DNA of 64,000 nucleotides. Source: Cycas panzhihuaensis (lineage: Eukaryota; Cycadophyta). Below, piece after piece: positions 10,735 through 22,269 of this stretch. Within the stretch, counting starts at the first letter, position 1, and every line of letters begins with the position of its first letter. Below the pieces are notes generated by a model. That model made no database searches. It was not told the DNA's origin and worked only from the letters and a program-made list of their open reading frames with translations. The stretch covers positions 89,287,741 to 89,351,740 of the forward strand of contig CM041465.1 of assembly GCA_023213395.1 (NCBI GenBank), given 5' to 3'. The translations under genes were made by a program, and so were the position numbers.

Positions 10735-13700
10735 GTGTACATATGACTGAACCTAAAGGATAAGACTCCTAAGGGTTGTCTTTAAAGTTGCCTAAAGGTT
10801 TTACCTTTAGGGTTTGGTCTAAATGCAAGGGTTATCTAGTTGTATGGAGGGTTTAGTTGATTTCCTTGATCTTAGTTATGAGATGATGCAGTAAGATCAA
10901 AATCTTAGTCTTTAAAAAAGAACACACACAAATAACAAATACTCTTTTTTAGCCTTACTCTTTTTTTCTTTGTCTGAGAAAAATGATTCAAGGGAGGGGG
11001 TAAAAGAGAGGGAAGAAATAAATGATTTATATGACTCTTTTCTTTTGATGCTTTCTTTTGGTGTAAAAAGGAAATGCTTATAATCAGATTATGTTTTCCT
11101 AACCTTATCCCTATATGCATGCATACATGCAAGGTGCAAAGAGATAATGGCTAGGAAAGGAGGATTATTTTGTTAGCTTATCCTTTTCTTTGCTAAAAGA
11201 GAATGCATTTATTCATGCCACCTTCTTATGCACATGTAAATAAAGGAGAAAGGAATGATCCTTATTATCTTACTCTTTTCACAAAAAAGGAGAGAAAGCG
11301 AAAAGACAAGAGTGTATGCATATGCATATACCCTTTTTCTATGAGTGTAAATATGTAAAAGGAGGGCTACAACTCACATGTAAGTATAAGTAGATTTCTT
11401 TTTGGGAAAGGGGAGAACAAAAGGATGGAGAGAAAAGAGTTTATGAGAAGTGCACTAGGAGATATGCCAGTTGATGAATCGATGCACCCCTTCCCTTCGT
11501 GCCTCCCTCACTCATGGTTTCACACTTTAAATCATAGCGAGTGCTACGGATGAAGCCATAAAATGGGCTCCCTTACCTCCATCAAGGTATTTGTAAAGTA
11601 AAGAAATTTGAAAAGAAAGATAAAAGAAAAGTAGATGCAAAAAGGAGAAACATACCTCTTGGATATGATGAGATTCTACTTTCATGGAAGAATGCTTTAT
11701 CTTGTGTACAAGCAAACCTCACAAGTAATGAATGCATGTATGCATGTATATAGTTGTGCGTGTGTCCTATCAAAGCGATAATAAAGTTTACCTTATGTGC
11801 TAAAGTGGAAATGAAAAAGTACGTTATTTTCTTTACATATAATAATGTTCTCATACAACCTTTGGGAAAAAGAGGGGATAAAGGGAGAAGAGAATGATAG
11901 CCTTGGAATGGCTAGCTCCTAAAAATGAAACACCTCCCAAAGATTAGGTCCTATATGGGCAATATGAACAATGACAAATGGTTTGAGAAGGGAAGCGTGG
12001 GTAAGAGTTTTGGAGAGTGTTGCAAAAGTTACAAAAGTTATAGAAGCTGCAAAAGGGAATGGTGAGGGTAAAGCACAATAGTTAACCAAGCATAGAATGC
12101 ATACATTCTTAGAGAGTAAAGGGAAAATATCCCAAATATCATAAGGTTTCCAACATGTATGGATCACACCCTACAACGTTTCTTAGCATGAGTAGCGGGC
12201 AAGGAACAAAAGAGGCTTGGGAAGAAGGGGCTTCCCTAGGAGAGGTGGCTATAGGAATTAGAGCTCTAGCCATATATACCTCTCTTACATTCCCAAATTG
12301 TCCAAAACTTGGCCTACTATTAGCTAGTAGAAACCTAGGGATGGACCAATGGTGGCAAAGTAGGAGGAGAGGGTTTGCCTCTCTTTTGCCTAACAAATAT
12401 TAGAGAAAATAGGTAAAAGGGGAGTAAGCAAATGGATAAAATTAAGAGCAAAATAAATTTAAGGGAAAAAGAATTGAAGGCATCCTACTTTTAACCATTA
12501 AAACTTGCTCAAATCAGAAATTACCTTGCTACTAAGAGAGGTGGTACCCAAAAACCCATTTTCCTTGGTGAAGTAGGTCCTTTTGGAGGAGGAAAGAGCC
12601 TTCAATCTAAGAGGGCAAGCTGCTGCTACTTGGTTGAGCACAAGAGGAGAATGATCTTATCGAGAAGGGCCTAGTTTAGACTTGCAAACTAGGATTTTAC
12701 TCTTATAAAACTTGGAGCAAGATAAGGAGAAGGAGAGTAAGAGAAGAGAGCTATTTTTCGTTCGTGAGAGAGGTAGAATGAATTCAAAATTAGGTTTTTA
12801 TATCCCAATTAGGTTTTCAGAGAGGTTGGGATTTGGTTTAGGTAGGAAAAGTACCTATGCCACATGTCAAATTCATAATAAATGCGAATTTGGCCATTTT
12901 TTAGTTATGACAACTAATAAACAGTTGCCCTGCAACAAACTTTGTGGCATTATGATTATTGATGCAGTACTGCGAAGATTAATGCAGTGCAAAGAAAACA
13001 AGGAGAAAAATAAAAAATAACCTAAAGAATCCCAAAACGATTAGTCCTAGGGTGAAAAAGTAGGGTTTGGTGGACTGGTAATGGTCTTTTAGGGGCTTTA
13101 GGCAGTGGTTAGACTTCCTAAATGTGTAAAGAGGGTGAAGACTAAGTATTAATAATGGTACAAAAGTGTGTTGATGAACACACAAGTTGGGACCCACCTG
13201 ATGGGGATATATAACAAGCTAGGAATGAGTCAAGGCAAGTTGTGGGGGCCCATGAGTACCTATAAACTCTAAGAAGGTGTTTCTTGGAGGTATGTAATGC
13301 CATAGGACTATGGTCCTGGGTCATCATAGGTTGGATCATAGTCATATGCAAGAATTAGGCAAGCAAAGTAGGCATATAAATAATCTATATAAGCATGTCA
13401 CATTATTGAAATCATAAACACATCTCATTATGCCATCAAAGTAAACAGGACAAGAAGTGAGGGTGTATACTTGTGCTTACCTAAGAGGTACTACTCCTAC
13501 CCATTCCCAGTAGCTAGGAAATAAGAGCTAATTTATAGGAGATATTAGCTACTCAAATTAGCCTTTATGTTTGAGCTATTTGAGCCTTATTTTTTAAGAT
13601 TTAAAGGCATTTTTTAGTTTCTTTGAAGTTCTTTTGCTAGATTAGGTTGTGCCTTATCTTTTTTAGCTATTTAATTCTGATTTTTAGGGTTAATTAGTGC

Positions 13701-14422
13701 ATGGTAATGTCTCACGTATAGGTGTTTCTCTTGGAAGGTTGAAGAAGTTCACTCTCAAACCTTAGCCTATTAAGATCTTTCTAACCCTACCCTTTTCATT
13801 TTAATTTACTTTATTTTATTTTCATTTCATTTATTTATTTAAAATGAACCTCTTATGTATAAGAAACTCACTTAGAAAATTATATTTATATATTAAAAGG
13901 ATAACTCCCAAATTGAACCCCCATTTCCAACCTTGTAAGGGGAATGATTAGGACCTCTAAAGTTACCACCACACATACGCCCTTAGACTACTTATATTGG
14001 ATGAGAAATGTCATTAGCTATCAGGTGTATTAGGTGGTAGGCTAAGGTGGAGACCCTATCTTTTAGAGTTTGGAAACCAAGCTAGACTAAGCGGGGTGAG
14101 TACCTTGGTTAGTAAGTTCTCACCACTAGATTTGTCATTCAGCATAAAACCAATGTAGGTGGGGAAACAAATTAGGGAGGTCTTAAGACCTTTTTTGTAG
14201 CCTACGTATTGAGGTATATAGCTCTTAAGCTCATGTACTATTATATCGAGTCCTTGGTTTACCACTTATGGGCAGGCACCATAAGACAGGATAGTAACCG
14301 AGAGCTTTCTTGGAGATCCTTAGCCTTAGAATTCTATATTAGAAGCCACTTAGGTAGATTAGTACCTTATCATATAATAATTAAAAAGAAAACATAAAAT
14401 CAAACACAAAAACCTTTTAAAT
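10735..14422. other. Gene-poor DNA right of Copia-1
   Basis: Continuation of the sequence interrupted by Copia-1 (left part ends at 3059), so the first portion is probably leader or LTR of the minus-strand Ty3 element. Only short frames occur (up to about 100 codons), none with a recognisable domain. The 10905-12500 part is rich in AAAGGAGAAA-type purine runs, and 13780-13850 is TTTATTT-rich. I could not define LTR borders or a promoter. Confidence 0.4.
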
Positions 14423-15780
14423 ATGGCATCTCAAATGTTTTTTTCAAACACCTTCAAACTCAATGTAATAAATAACTTTATACCTTGGAAGAAGCAAGTA
14501 AAAAACTTACTTATTATGAACAAATGGGGATATACCTCTTCCTGTTCCTATACCAAACCCTAATGATTCTACTAAAGTTATTCCACCCAATCCTGTAGCC
14601 TTAGCAAACTTTAAAGCTAAGGATAACATAGCTTTATCCTTCCCCCACTTGGCAGCTGAAGACCAAGTGGATCAAAACATCAAAATTGCATAAACATCTC
14701 ATGATGCACAGAAAATACTTTGTTCCCTCTCTGAGAGAAAAGATAAATCTAGATCTTTGACACTCAAAGCTAGTCTATTTGCCATTCCCTTTGCTAAAAA
14801 TGTTACTAATCATTTAACCAAAGTTAAAACTATTAGAAACCAACTTATTATCCTTGGTGGGCCACCTTCTGATCATGACTTGATTTCCAACATTATTAAC
14901 ATTCTACCCATGGAATACAAATCCTTCATATCCAAGTTATATGATAATTACTCCAAGATGGACTTTATAACCTTTGAAGGGCTCTTGTTTTGAGAGGAGA
15001 ATATATTCAAATGACTGGGGGTGACATCAACATTTGACTCAACTCCTACCTTTATAGTCTGAAACTTAGAAAAGGATAAGACTGTTAATAGAGTAGCTTA
15101 GTCAGCAACAAGACCTAACTCAACACTCGGACTCTCTCTCTATATTACAAGAGTCACGTCAACAGCCAACTCAGTAGCATCTTATTGGAACCTCCTTTTC
15201 CTCTTATCCAACTCAGCAACCTCAATAGCCACAACACCAACCACAGGGACAATCTCAAAAGAATCAACAAGGCAAACCAAATATCACCTACCTCTACTGT
15301 GGCAGAACTAGACATCTAGCGATTGAATGTAGGAGACAACTGGATAATTTACAACTCTTATAGAACTAAGGGAGCCAAGTATATAGGTAATTTTATTAAT
15401 AACCACCCCCTATTTATCAACAAGGATCACCCACGTGCCATCAAAGAGGTCCTAGTTATACTCAACACAGACAAGGAGTTTCTTATCAATAAGGAGGACC
15501 ATGCCCTCCTTACAGAGCCCCCTTTCAACAACAAGGAGGCCCTTATTATCAATAAGGTGGCCTTATTCAATAACAAAGGGGCCTTTTCTACTCACAAGGG
15601 GAGTCATCATACCAATCTCAAATCCAATTATATCAATAAAATTGGAATCTAAGGCCCACACAAGGATAAAGACCTCAAAATAAGAAACAATTCTTAAATA
15701 GAAATAAAAGGAACCAATAGAATAATTAACAACAAGGTGGCAACATGGGAGATGGTTAGGACTCCTCCTCTGATAACTTA
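14423..15780 (+). pseudogene. gag: Copia-2 gag
   Basis: Plus-strand copia gag. The ATG at 14423 gives MASQMFFSNTF followed by IPWKKQVKNLL, the usual W-K start of the gag_2/UBN2 fold. After a frameshift, 14757-14993 gives LTKVKTIRNQLIILGGPPSD and a typical ...LPMEYKSF stretch. A nucleocapsid knuckle lies at 15289-15330, YLYCGRTRHLAIEC, i.e. CX2CX4HX4C with the first Cys as Tyr. Downstream (about 15395-15640), one frame is rich in Gln, Gly and Tyr (QQQGGPYYQ-like units). Broken by several stops and at least one frameshift; no 5' LTR was found upstream. Confidence 0.8.
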
Positions 15781-18700
15781 CTTTTTATAGTACTATTCTC
15801 ATAGCTTGATGAGACCACATGGCTCCTTGATTTTGGTGAAATAAGACACATGATAGGTTCTAAAATGATGCTTGAAGAGACCCAATAAATAAACACTCAA
15901 ATAGTTACATTTGGGGACAACCTAACTTACAATATGACCAAAATTTGTAGGGCACCAATAACATTGAAGTATTCCAATATTAGACACCATATAAGAAATA
16001 TATTCCTTGTACCCAATATGAAGATGAACCTACTTTTTATCAGCCAAATGGATAAGCAGAACCTAGATATCCATTTTAGCTAGGGTATTTACAAAATTAT
16101 AGACCATTCTATAGGCAAACTTGTGGCCACAAGATATGAATATGGTAGCTTATACAAGCTGGATGGAGTCCCCCTTTCTACTACTCCATAATATGAATCC
16201 TGTTCTATGGCTAACTCAACTCAATCTGATAAGGAGAAGAATGTAATTGATGAAGATTCCCTTAGCATGTAAGAACCTAGAGAATGCTCCCATTCAAAAG
16301 ATGATATGATCACAAATAGCTCCAAAGACCACCTATGGTATTAACGACTAGGTCATTTAAATATGCAAAGCTTGAACCTCATGTTTAGGCTTAAAATGGT
16401 ATATGACCTACTTAAAATCAAGAGACACCAAAACATATATGAGGCCTACCTAAATGGAAAGCAACAAAGAGAAAAATTACCTTCTAAGAATGCATGGAGA
16501 GCTTCACAACTATTAGAGTTGGTTCACTCTAACATTTATGGTCTTATATCCATCCAATCTCTCAATGGTAGTTGGTGTTTCATCACTTTTATAGATAATT
16601 TCTCAAGAAAAATATGGGTCTATTTCTTGAGAAATAAATATCAAGCCCTAGATAGATTCAAAGAGTTCAAAGCTACTACTAAAAATAAAAGTGGAATGAA
16701 AATCAAGACCCTTATATCTAATAATGGTGGTGAGTATATTTTAATTTAGTTCAATAACTTTTATAAGGAACATATAATCAAATGTCAATTTTTTGCTCCT
16801 TACACACCTTGGTAGAATGGTGTAGCTAAAAGGATGAATTAGACTTTGATCAACAAAGGAAAAGCCATGATTAGTGTTGCTAACCTTGCCACTAGATTTT
16901 GGAATGATGCCATTACCACTACTACTTACCTAACTAACATAAGTCCCACAGTTACAGTTAGGATTGCTCTTGAAGAAGCTTGGTTAGGTTAAAAACCATC
17001 TGTAGCTCACTTGAGGATCTTTGGATGTACAATATACAAATATGTCCCAAAGGATAATAGAAAGAAGCTTGATGACAAGAGCCTTAAGTGCATCTTTCTT
17101 GGCTATGTACCTAGTTGTAAAGCCTATAAAGTATTTGACATAGTTGGTAACCAACCTTACATGATACAAGATATAATCTTTATAGAAGAACCATAGGAAT
17201 TGATACCTTCTCAATCTCAGATTGTAGTAATAGATGAAGTTAGTGTGTTACAAGTGACTCTTGGATAAATTTTAGAGCCATCAATACCAACTTCCTCCTA
17301 TACTCCTGGTCCCTCATCAGTTCCAATAGCTTCTTTATCATCCACTCAAGTAAGCACAATCTTACCTCCTATTTTAATTAATGATCTTCATGTAGAGGCC
17401 ACTAGATTTTAGCTACCTCCTAAGCGGGTACAATGACTTTTAAAGGATACTCCTTCTCCTCCCATAGTAACAGAGAGGCCTTCTAAGATAAGACACTCTA
17501 TAAACTTTTCCCTTATGGCATTTATCCTTGAAACTTTTGAGTCTTCTATATTTGAGGAGGTAGTCAAAGACCAAATATGGAAAGTAGCTATGGATGAAGA
17601 GATGAATTCCATCTTAAAAAATGACACTTAGGAGTTAACTGAGTTGCCACCTAGGAAGAAAGCAATTGATTATAGATTGTTGCATAAGATAAAGTTCCAT
17701 GTAGATGGTACTATAAAGCATCATAAAGCTCACCTTATTATAAGAGGTTTTAAACAACAAGAAGGAATTAACTATGATAAGACCTTTGCATCAGTGGCCA
17801 ACATGACTATATTTTGTTTGGTTATGTCCCTAATAGCCCAATTTGGATGGCATGTTTACCAAATGGTTGTAAAGAGTACTTTTCTCAATTGAGAGCTTAA
17901 AGAAGAGGTTTTCTTAAAATGACCCCTAGGTTATGTTATTCTATGACAAGAACACTTAGTTTATAGACTCAAGAAAGCCCTTTATAGACTCAAGTAGGTA
18001 CCACGTGCCTAGTATACAAAGATAGATGCCTTTCTCACTTAGCATGGATTCAATCGTTCACCATCTAACCTTGATCTCTATATTTATATTAGAGACAATT
18101 TGATCATAATTATTGCTCTTTATGCGGATGACCATGCTATCACTGGCAATGATACAAATGGAATCTCTTAGCTTCAATTAGAGATAAATAGAAACTTTGA
18201 GATGACTGACCTTGGGATCCTCCAATACTTCCTTAGAATTGAAGTTTAGCAAGAACTAGGGCACCTTCTCCTGACCCTAACTAAGTATACCAATGAGCTC
18301 TTGCAAAGGTTCAAGATGACAAAATGCAAGCCTGTATTAATTTCCATGGAGATAGGAACCAAGTTAAACCTGGATGAATAAGGAAAGCCTTTAGATCCCA
18401 CTTTGTACCAGTAATTAGTTGGGAGCCTTATTTATCTCACCCACACTTGACTAGATATTTCATATACAATGCAATAGGGATCTGCTCTAGGTATATATTA
18501 CAACCCAAAGCATCTCATTGGAAATTAACCACTAGGATCCTCAAAGACATCTGTGGCACTCATTAGTTTTGCCTTGAGTACAACAAGACTGACTCACCTA
18601 TTCTAAAAGGACATATAAATGCTGATTGGGCTAGTTGCCAAGACACACGCCATTCAACTTCAGGCTATTATTTTGATATGAGCTTAGCTGTAATCTCATG

Positions 18701-19061
18701 GAGTTATAAGAAGTAGCCTAATATTGCCTTTTCCTCTACTGAAATAAAATATAAAGCAGTTGTCCATGCTATAACTAAGTTGATTTATCTTAGAAGGATT
18801 CTTGTTGAGCTTGGACTTCAACAATGTGCACCTACCATCCTGTATGATGATAATCAAAGCATGTTGAAGATGATGAAGAATCTTATATTCTATGCTATAA
18901 CTAAGCACATTGAGGTCCATCACTACTTCATCCATGAGCATGTTTAGAATGGAGAAGTTGATCTCATCTACCGTCCTACTGAAGACTAAGTCACCAACTT
19001 CTTTACGAAAACACTTGGTAAACCAAAATTTGAATGGTTTAGATATGACCTTGACATCTAA
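15781..19061 (+). pseudogene. pol: Copia-2 pol: protease, integrase, RT, RNase H
   Basis: Copia-order pol. Protease remnant TTWLLDFGEIRHM near 15818-15855 has the usual DSGA changed to DFGE. Integrase runs 16330-17200: RLGHLN zinc region, LVHSNIYG (first catalytic Asp now Asn), LISNNGGEY (second Asp also Asn) and NGVAKRMN (the E position is Lys). FGCTIYKYVPKD follows. RT begins near 17570 and includes HLIIRGFKQQEGINYDKTF, ALYADDHAI near 18115 (YADD catalytic loop kept) and LGILQYFLRIEV. RNase H ends LGKPKFEWFRYDLDI with stop 19059-19061. Integrase and early RT share one frame; RNase H is in another. Stops are numerous and nearly all fall where Gln, Trp or Arg is expected, for example LK*VPRA*Y for an LKQAPRAWY-type motif. 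Confidence 0.88.
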
Positions 19062-19112
19062 ATATTTAAACCTTGACATCCAAAATTTGAATGGTTTAGA
19101 TATGACCTTGAC
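19023..19112 (+). repeat. 33-bp direct repeat at the RNase H end
   Basis: The same 33-bp string occurs at 19023-19055 and 19080-19112, spaced 57 bp start to start. It encodes the final PKFEWFRYDLD residues of Copia-2 RNase H, so a small tandem duplication has repeated the C-terminus just past its stop codon. Confidence 0.88.
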
Positions 19113-19195
19113 CCATGCAAATATTTAATTAATGTAAATTAATGTAGTTATCTCTTTAATATGTACTAAGAGGTCATAGCATGCATGCCTTTTCA

Positions 19196-19417
19196 TGTTG
19201 TAGGTCATTAGTTGACCAAGTAGTTTCTGGAATATGATTAGATAGCCAAGTGGTATAATGTACTATAAAAATATATATGTTTGATAATACAGTATGTTAT
19301 ATTGTGTATGTATATATTTATATTTATTCTTTATTTCCACCTCTATGGCATAGTCTCATAATCTTATATGATCCTAGGACCTATGTGACATATGTTTATG
19401 CACTTTGATTTCTTTCA
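19196..19417 (+). repeat. LTR-like relic followed by a primer-site relic
   Basis: A 222-bp stretch starts TGTTGTAGG and ends CTTTCA. It is followed after TT by TGGTATCTGAGCA (19420-19432), a one-mismatch match to the copia iMet primer site. It lies between the Copia-2 RNase H end and a chromovirus integrase fragment. No second copy was found in the window, so it may be the 3' LTR of Copia-2 or the 5' LTR of a mostly deleted neighbour. Confidence 0.45.
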
Positions 19418-19439
19418 TTTGGTATCTGAGCATGTTTTG

Positions 19440-20037
19440 CTTGTACCATATTCTAACACTTACCATCCACAAACTAATAGGCAAACAAAGGTGGTAAACA
19501 AGAGTTTGAGAAACCAGTTGAGACATATTAGTGGAGAGAAACCCAAGTAGTGTGATTTAGAATTGGCACAAGTTAAGATAACCTACAATAGCTTTATATA
19601 TAAATCAATAAGTAAGTCATCATTTTAGATTATGTATGGTAGGAATCCTAAATGACTATTAGATTTGGCCTAATTACCCATTAATAATAGGATAAAGGAT
19701 TATGCATAAGTCTTTGTAGAACATATGCATTAGGTGTATGATGAGGTAAGGAGAAAATTATAGAATAATAATGATAAGTATAAGGTAATAGCAGATCTAA
19801 GTAGGAGAAGTAAGGTATTTATAGAAGGGAATTTGGTGATGGTGTACTTAAGGAAGGACAAGTTTGTTCAAGGTACATATAACAAGTTAAAATATAAGAT
19901 AATAGGTCCTTATAGAACTATGAAGAAAATTAATAAGAATGTTTATGAGGTGAATCTATTCCATAACCTTGACATTTCACGTGGATTTAATGTTTATGAT
20001 TTATGTGCTTTTCATGAAGGAGATGATGAGGTATAAG
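19440..20037 (+). pseudogene. pol: Ty3 chromovirus integrase C-terminal fragment
   Basis: The frame reads TYHPQTNRQTKVVNKSLRN, equivalent to the conserved YHPQTDGQTE segment that holds the last catalytic Glu. It continues with ITYNSF, IMYGRNP, RRSKVFIEGNLVMVYLRKDK and GTYNKLKYKIIGPYRTMKKI, then LDISRGFNVYDLCAF. This is the GPY/F-type end of a plant chromovirus integrase. Upstream RT and the first catalytic residues are absent. The last uninterrupted stretch is 19833-20036. Stops are C-to-T or G-to-A type. Confidence 0.85.
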
Positions 20038-20075
20038 ATAAGGATGAATAGATGAATTAAAGGTAGTAAATACCA

Positions 20076-20215
20076 TGGAAGGAGAAGAAGAGATTGAACA
20101 TATATGGAATAAGAAAACAATTCATACTAGGCAAGGTAGTTATGACAAGTATTTAGTTTAATAGAAAGGGCTACAATAGGAGCATGGATGTTAATGGGTA
20201 GGAATGAGAGGTTGA
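20076..20215 (+). pseudogene. Chromodomain tail of the chromovirus fragment
   Basis: Just after the integrase GPY/F module the frame gives EEIEHIW, KKTIHTRQGSYDKYLV, two adjacent stops, then KGL. The position of the two stops matches the Gln-Trp of an LV(Q/K)WKGL chromodomain strand, lost as CAATGG to TAATAG. Family chromodomains steer integration toward marked chromatin. Identification is by motif order. Confidence 0.65.
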
Positions 20216-21287
20216 TAGTATAGCCTAGTAAGCGATTTGAGATAGGGGGACCAAGTAGGAAGGGACAAACTCAAACTCTTTCTCAAGGGGCTCATGCATC
20301 CCATGGATACATATACAAAGATAGAAGGATGGATTTAAGTTAGGGGAAAATAAATGTGTATTCATGTAATAGGAAATAAAAGGGAAAAATGCTTGAGAAG
20401 GCAACTAAATAACTAGCTATCATGCAAGGATGCAAGTAAAAAAATTTAAAAGCAACAATGTATAAAAGATAAGAGGAGTTGCAAGAAAATAAAATGAAAG
20501 TAATCTAAACTATCAACAAATGCCCTCAAAAGGACCAAGCATCACTTTAATAAAAAGGCTCTCAAAATTCAAAAGGTCCACTAGGGTATGTACACCCCAA
20601 ACATATACACACTCTACATGCTTATCCTAATGCAACTACCTATCAAGGAAATTGGCCTATTATAACTTGATATCTAAATGAACCTAAATAATAGGCTCAA
20701 CCTAGAAAATAGAGAAAGGACTATCTAGAGGAGCATGCTTGAAGGAGTTAGGACTATAGAATAGATTCACTTATGGATAAGTTAGTGGGGACTTATTAAT
20801 ACTAATAGCCCACTACACACAAATGTAGAATGATTTAGTAGTGCTTGTGTTTCGCTCCAACATTCCATGTCATCCATGCCGGTGATGAAATATGGGTAGA
20901 GAAGAAATGATCCTTCTTGTTGATGGGATAAACCCTATCTTAGACTTAAACTATATAAGCAAAGAGCACATAACTAAATACAACTAAAATTTAACTTTTA
21001 TTGAATAAACATAATAGAGAAACTAATCTAGAATGCAAAAATATATACCCTGTAGATTCAAGGATTGATGATAAGTATAAGCCATCTACTCCACTCAACT
21101 TTCCTATAAGCACAAACAACTTAGATGCAAATATAGATGCTAATTTTTTTCTCAATTTTCTCTTGGTGTACTAATTAAATTGAATGAGAGAAAGGCAGAG
21201 AGTAGGTATGTATACATACATGTAAGTAACTACTTTTCTCTTTTTCTTTTTGAAAGCAAATGAGCAAAAGTAAAATTTTTTTCTGTC
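20216..21287. other. Intergenic DNA before Copia-3
   Basis: AT-rich, no coding region recognised. The first 150 bases may be the 3' untranslated part of the chromovirus fragment. Ends at the CCTTT target duplication (21288-21292) of Copia-3. Confidence 0.4.
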
Positions 21288-21292
21288 CCTTT

Positions 21293-21928
21293 TGTTGGAT
21301 ATTGTGACAACAATATTTTGGGGTTAAAATTTTGGTATGTTTTTGGCACGGTTTCCCCCCTTAATCTTTCTCGGGGGGTTCCAAGGGGGGCGGGAGCCCC
21401 CCTTAGTCGGGGGGGTGTAGGGAGAGTGGAACACCCCCCGCTAAGAGGGGGTTTAGGGGAGATAGCCCCCAACCCAAAAAATTAGCCCTGTAAACCTTAT
21501 TAAATTGTAAAGAGAATCAGGGTCATTCGATACAAATACCCTAGATTCTACGGATGAGATTTATGCCTTGGATGTCCCTCTCATGTAGCTTATTTTAGGG
21601 ATTTTCTTATGATGCTATATGTAATGTAATGTACTGTGATGAGGGCGATGGATGGTTGTTATTCCTGAGAGTACTCTACTACTGAGATGTACTATTTATC
21701 CATTCCACAATAATAAAGATCGATACCTTTCCTATGTGGATGTTTTCCTAGAACACAACTAGGGTTTTACCATGTTATATTAGGTGCATATGTGATGTTT
21801 AGCTTGTATATTGATGTTATTGTATTATCTCTAATTTTAGAACTTACATGTTAAATCTTAGTTTCGATTCCTGTAACTAGTTGCAAAATAGTTTAGATCT
21901 TATGGCGGTTTAAAGTTTGGGACCTTGT
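21293..21928 (+). repeat. 5' LTR of Copia-3 (3' end truncated)
   Basis: Matches 25441-26081 over nearly its full length, starting TGTTGGATAT. The final segment seen in the 3' LTR (ATTCTCAACA) is missing because a deletion fuses GACCTTGT to gag. Contains a GC-rich block of alternating G and C runs at 21352-21473. Confidence 0.9.
21352..21473. repeat. GC-rich foldable block in LTR
   Basis: In otherwise AT-rich DNA this 120-bp block has repeated G5-G7 and C5-C7 runs. Examples are GGGGGGCGGGAGCCCCCC as a self-complementary hairpin, and GGGGGGTTCCA pairing with the downstream TGGAACACCCCCC. The same block is in the 3' LTR (25498-25618), and a diverged form is in the Copia-4 5' LTR (29150-29255). 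It could form nested hairpins or G-quadruplexes, or act in promoter or RNA structure; none of this is shown by sequence alone. Confidence 0.8.
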
Positions 21929-22269
21929 TATGCTTATTGCCCAAATCCTGGGATAATATTATCACCTCAATTAGTTTTAGAACTACAGATGTATTGGATT
22001 ATGATTATGTTGTGAGTGCTTTTCTAATGGAAGAAGTGTAGAGGAAATCTAGTTTTAAAACCTCCACACCAGAAGCCATGATAGTAAGGGGTAGAATATT
22101 TGAAAGAGGACAAAACTCCAAGGATACATCGAGGTCCAAGTCAAAGAGAAGGCTCATGTGTTGGAATTATAATAAGACCGGTCACCTCAAGAAGGATTTT
22201 TATAAAAGGAAGGAGTTCCAGAAAAAGGAAGATCTTGCCAAGGAGGCGAATCAAGTGGAGTTAAATTAA
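21929..22269 (+). pseudogene. gag: Copia-3 gag C-terminal part
   Basis: Begins at the deletion junction with LLPKSWDNIITSISF, the conserved middle of copia gag, then a stop in VSAFLMEEV*RKSS. A basic linker and the knuckle CWNYNKTGHLKKDF (22158-22199) follow. The knuckle has the CX2CX4HX4C layout with the second Cys as Tyr and the fourth as Phe. The frame is continuous with pol downstream apart from nonsense codons. The N-terminal half is deleted. Confidence 0.85.

Noticed and set aside
18910-19128. 72-codon frame ending in a repeated NGLDMTLT unit
   Set aside because: Out of frame with the Copia-2 RNase H; the repetition comes from the 33-bp DNA duplication.
19420-19432. Possible tRNA gene fragment at TGGTATCTGAGCA
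   Set aside because: No cloverleaf around it; it fits a retroelement primer binding site next to an LTR-like end.
21352-21473. Possible rho-independent terminator or bacterial insert because of strong GC hairpins
   Set aside because: It lies within a plant copia LTR, is repeated in the other LTR, and the surrounding genes are eukaryotic retroelement pol.
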